Below, in pieces: positions 22,183-23,309 of a stretch of 23,309 nucleotides of DNA; the first letter of the stretch is position 1; every line of letters starts with the position of its first letter. The notes under the pieces were generated by a model. That model was not told where the DNA came from, ran no database searches, and saw only the letters and a list, made by a program, of their open reading frames with translations. The position numbers and the translations under genes are program-made. This DNA is from Ruminococcaceae bacterium UBA2656. Its GTDB lineage: Bacteria > Bacillota > Clostridia > Oscillospirales > Acutalibacteraceae. Location: positions 27,828-51,136 of the forward strand of contig DENA01000018.1 of NCBI GenBank assembly GCA_002359465.1, written 5' to 3'.

Positions 22183-23309
22183 ATGTTCCATTTTCCGGGA
22201 AGACGTAAAAAAGAAATCGTAAACGAGCAGGTTGAACATTTGAATAAGGAACTGGATGAAAACAGTTTAAGCCGTTCCATGAAAAACAATGTGGAAACAA
22301 TAAAAAAACTTTTTTCAGATGTGGATACTTTGATCATAAGGTATATTCAGAATAACCATAATCATGACCTGAAATTTTGTATTGCCTACTGTGACGGGGT
22401 GGTTAGTTCAGCGATCATTAACGAAAATATCATCAAGCCGCTGATGCTTTCCGACGCGGTTCAGTCCGACGAGCTTCTAATTGACCACCTGATAGAAAAT
22501 GTTGTTTTAATCAGTGAAACCCAAAAAACGAATCATTTAAAAGATATTGTGGAATCCATTACCTACGGCGATACAATTCTGTTTGTGGAAGGCGCGGGTG
22601 AAGCTGTCATCCTGAATTCCAAAGGCTTTCAGACCCGTTCTATGGATGAACCGGAGAATGAAAAGATCCTTTCCGGCCCGCGGGAGGGCTTTAATGAATC
22701 TCTGCTTCAAAATCTTTCTCTGATTCGCCGCAGAGTACGCACCAATGAACTGAAAATGAAATTCACCACTTTGGGAAAAATGACAAGGACAAAAGCCTGC
22801 ATTTGCTATATTGACAAAATTGTAAATAAGAGGCTCCTCAACGAACTTTACCGCCGTTTGGATTTAATAGACATTGACGCGGTGCTGGATACCAATTACA
22901 TTACGGAGCTTACCAGAGATTCCGTGTGGTCCCCTTTCCGAACGACGGGGTACACGGAACGGCCCGATGTGGTAATAGGGAAGCTTCTGGAAGGAAGAAT
23001 CGCCATTTTTTTGGACGGTACACCGGTTGTCCTTACTGTTCCTTATCTGTTTATTGAAAATTTTCAAAGCAACGAAGATTATTATCTAAGTTTTTACTAT
23101 ACCTCGCTGTCACGGCTTCTGCGTATTGCAGGCTTTTTCTTAACGATAACCGTCCCCGCGCTCTATGTTGCGATTGTTGCGTTCCAGCAGCAAATGCTTC
23201 CCACGCAGCTTTTGATCAGCATTGCGGGCGCGAGAAGGAGCGTGCCCCTGCCCGCTGCCGCGGAAGCGTTTATCATGCTTGCAGTCTTTGATATTCTGCG
23301 TGAAACCGG
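22183..23309 (+). CDS. GerA-family spore germination receptor A subunit, 3' end missing
   Basis: The first 375 codons of a gene that continues past the window. Residues 1 to about 300 form the soluble N-terminal region of GerAA/GerKA-type subunits: LKFCIAYCDGVV, TYGDTILFVEGA, the hallmark SGPREGFNESLLQNLSLIRRR, VWSPFRTTGYTERPD and EGRIAIFLDGTP. Membrane segments then begin (RIAGFFLTITVPALYVAIVA), and the window ends within FDILRET, just before the usual glycine-rich motif. These proteins form nutrient receptors with B and C subunits in the spore inner membrane and trigger germination. GGAGGG lies 7 bases before the ATG. B and C subunit genes are expected downstream. Confidence 0.93.
   Translation, partial: MFHFPGRRKKEIVNEQVEHLNKELDENSLSRSMKNNVETIKKLFSDVDTLIIRYIQNNHNHDLKFCIAYCDGVVSSAIINENIIKPLMLSDAVQSDELLIDHLIENVVLISETQKTNHLKDIVESITYGDTILFVEGAGEAVILNSKGFQTRSMDEPENEKILSGPREGFNESLLQNLSLIRRRVRTNELKMKFTTLGKMTRTKACICYIDKIVNKRLLNELYRRLDLIDIDAVLDTNYITELTRDSVWSPFRTTGYTERPDVVIGKLLEGRIAIFLDGTPVVLTVPYLFIENFQSNEDYYLSFYYTSLSRLLRIAGFFLTITVPALYVAIVAFQQQMLPTQLLISIAGARRSVPLPAAAEAFIMLAVFDILRET

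Overview
The window looks like chromosomal DNA from an endospore-forming, Gram-positive member of the Clostridia, plausibly of the Oscillospiraceae/Ruminococcaceae type. The evidence is a GerA-family germinant receptor subunit behind a sigma-G-like promoter, a YtaF-type sporulation membrane protein, AGGAGG-type ribosome binding sites before most genes, many intrinsic terminators and moderate GC. The genus is an inference. I see no rRNA, tRNA, CRISPR array, insertion sequence or prophage. Two solitary small membrane proteins resemble holins, but no phage genes surround them.

Layout. (1) 2-2154: the end of one ABC exporter subunit and a complete second one, overlapping by one base. Their nucleotide-binding motifs show a heterodimer with one degenerate and one canonical ATP site. 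(2) 2281-4555, minus strand: a fusion of an aromatic-acid-exporter-like membrane domain with a Cof-type HAD phosphatase, followed by an AEC-family carrier. (3) 4772-8221, plus strand: a potassium uptake operon of RCK protein, RCK protein, a 34-residue membrane peptide, a TrkH/KtrB-type channel and a membrane-anchored OB-fold-like protein. (4) 8299-11682, minus strand: a second RCK pair and a KdpDE-like two-component system whose kinase lacks the usual N-terminal KdpD and Usp domains. No kdpFABC is present. Regions 3 and 4 form a potassium homeostasis island of about 7 kb. (5) 11755-14748: a copper resistance operon with a consensus promoter, a CsoR-type operator, a CopA ATPase carrying a CopZ-like domain fused at its C terminus, and csoR. 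(6) 14803-16874: a methyl-accepting chemotaxis protein with a PhnD-like binding domain at its cytoplasmic C terminus. (7) 17040-18023: a secreted CAP/SCP protein with seven cysteines spaced exactly every six residues. (8) 18219-20432: a small membrane protein, a solitary CDP-glucose 4,6-dehydratase and a phage-holin-4-like membrane protein. (9) 20635-23309: YtaF, a divergent cis-prenyltransferase paralogue, and the first 375 codons of a gerA-family gene.

The most interesting points are the CopA-CopZ fusion with an internal ribosome binding site and start that could also yield free CopZ; the chemoreceptor with an apparently intracellular periplasmic-binding-protein fold; the six-residue cysteine array; the 34-residue peptide inside the potassium operon; the exporter-phosphatase fusion; and two nearly identical GC-rich hairpins 14.6 kb apart that differ by a compensatory base-pair change.
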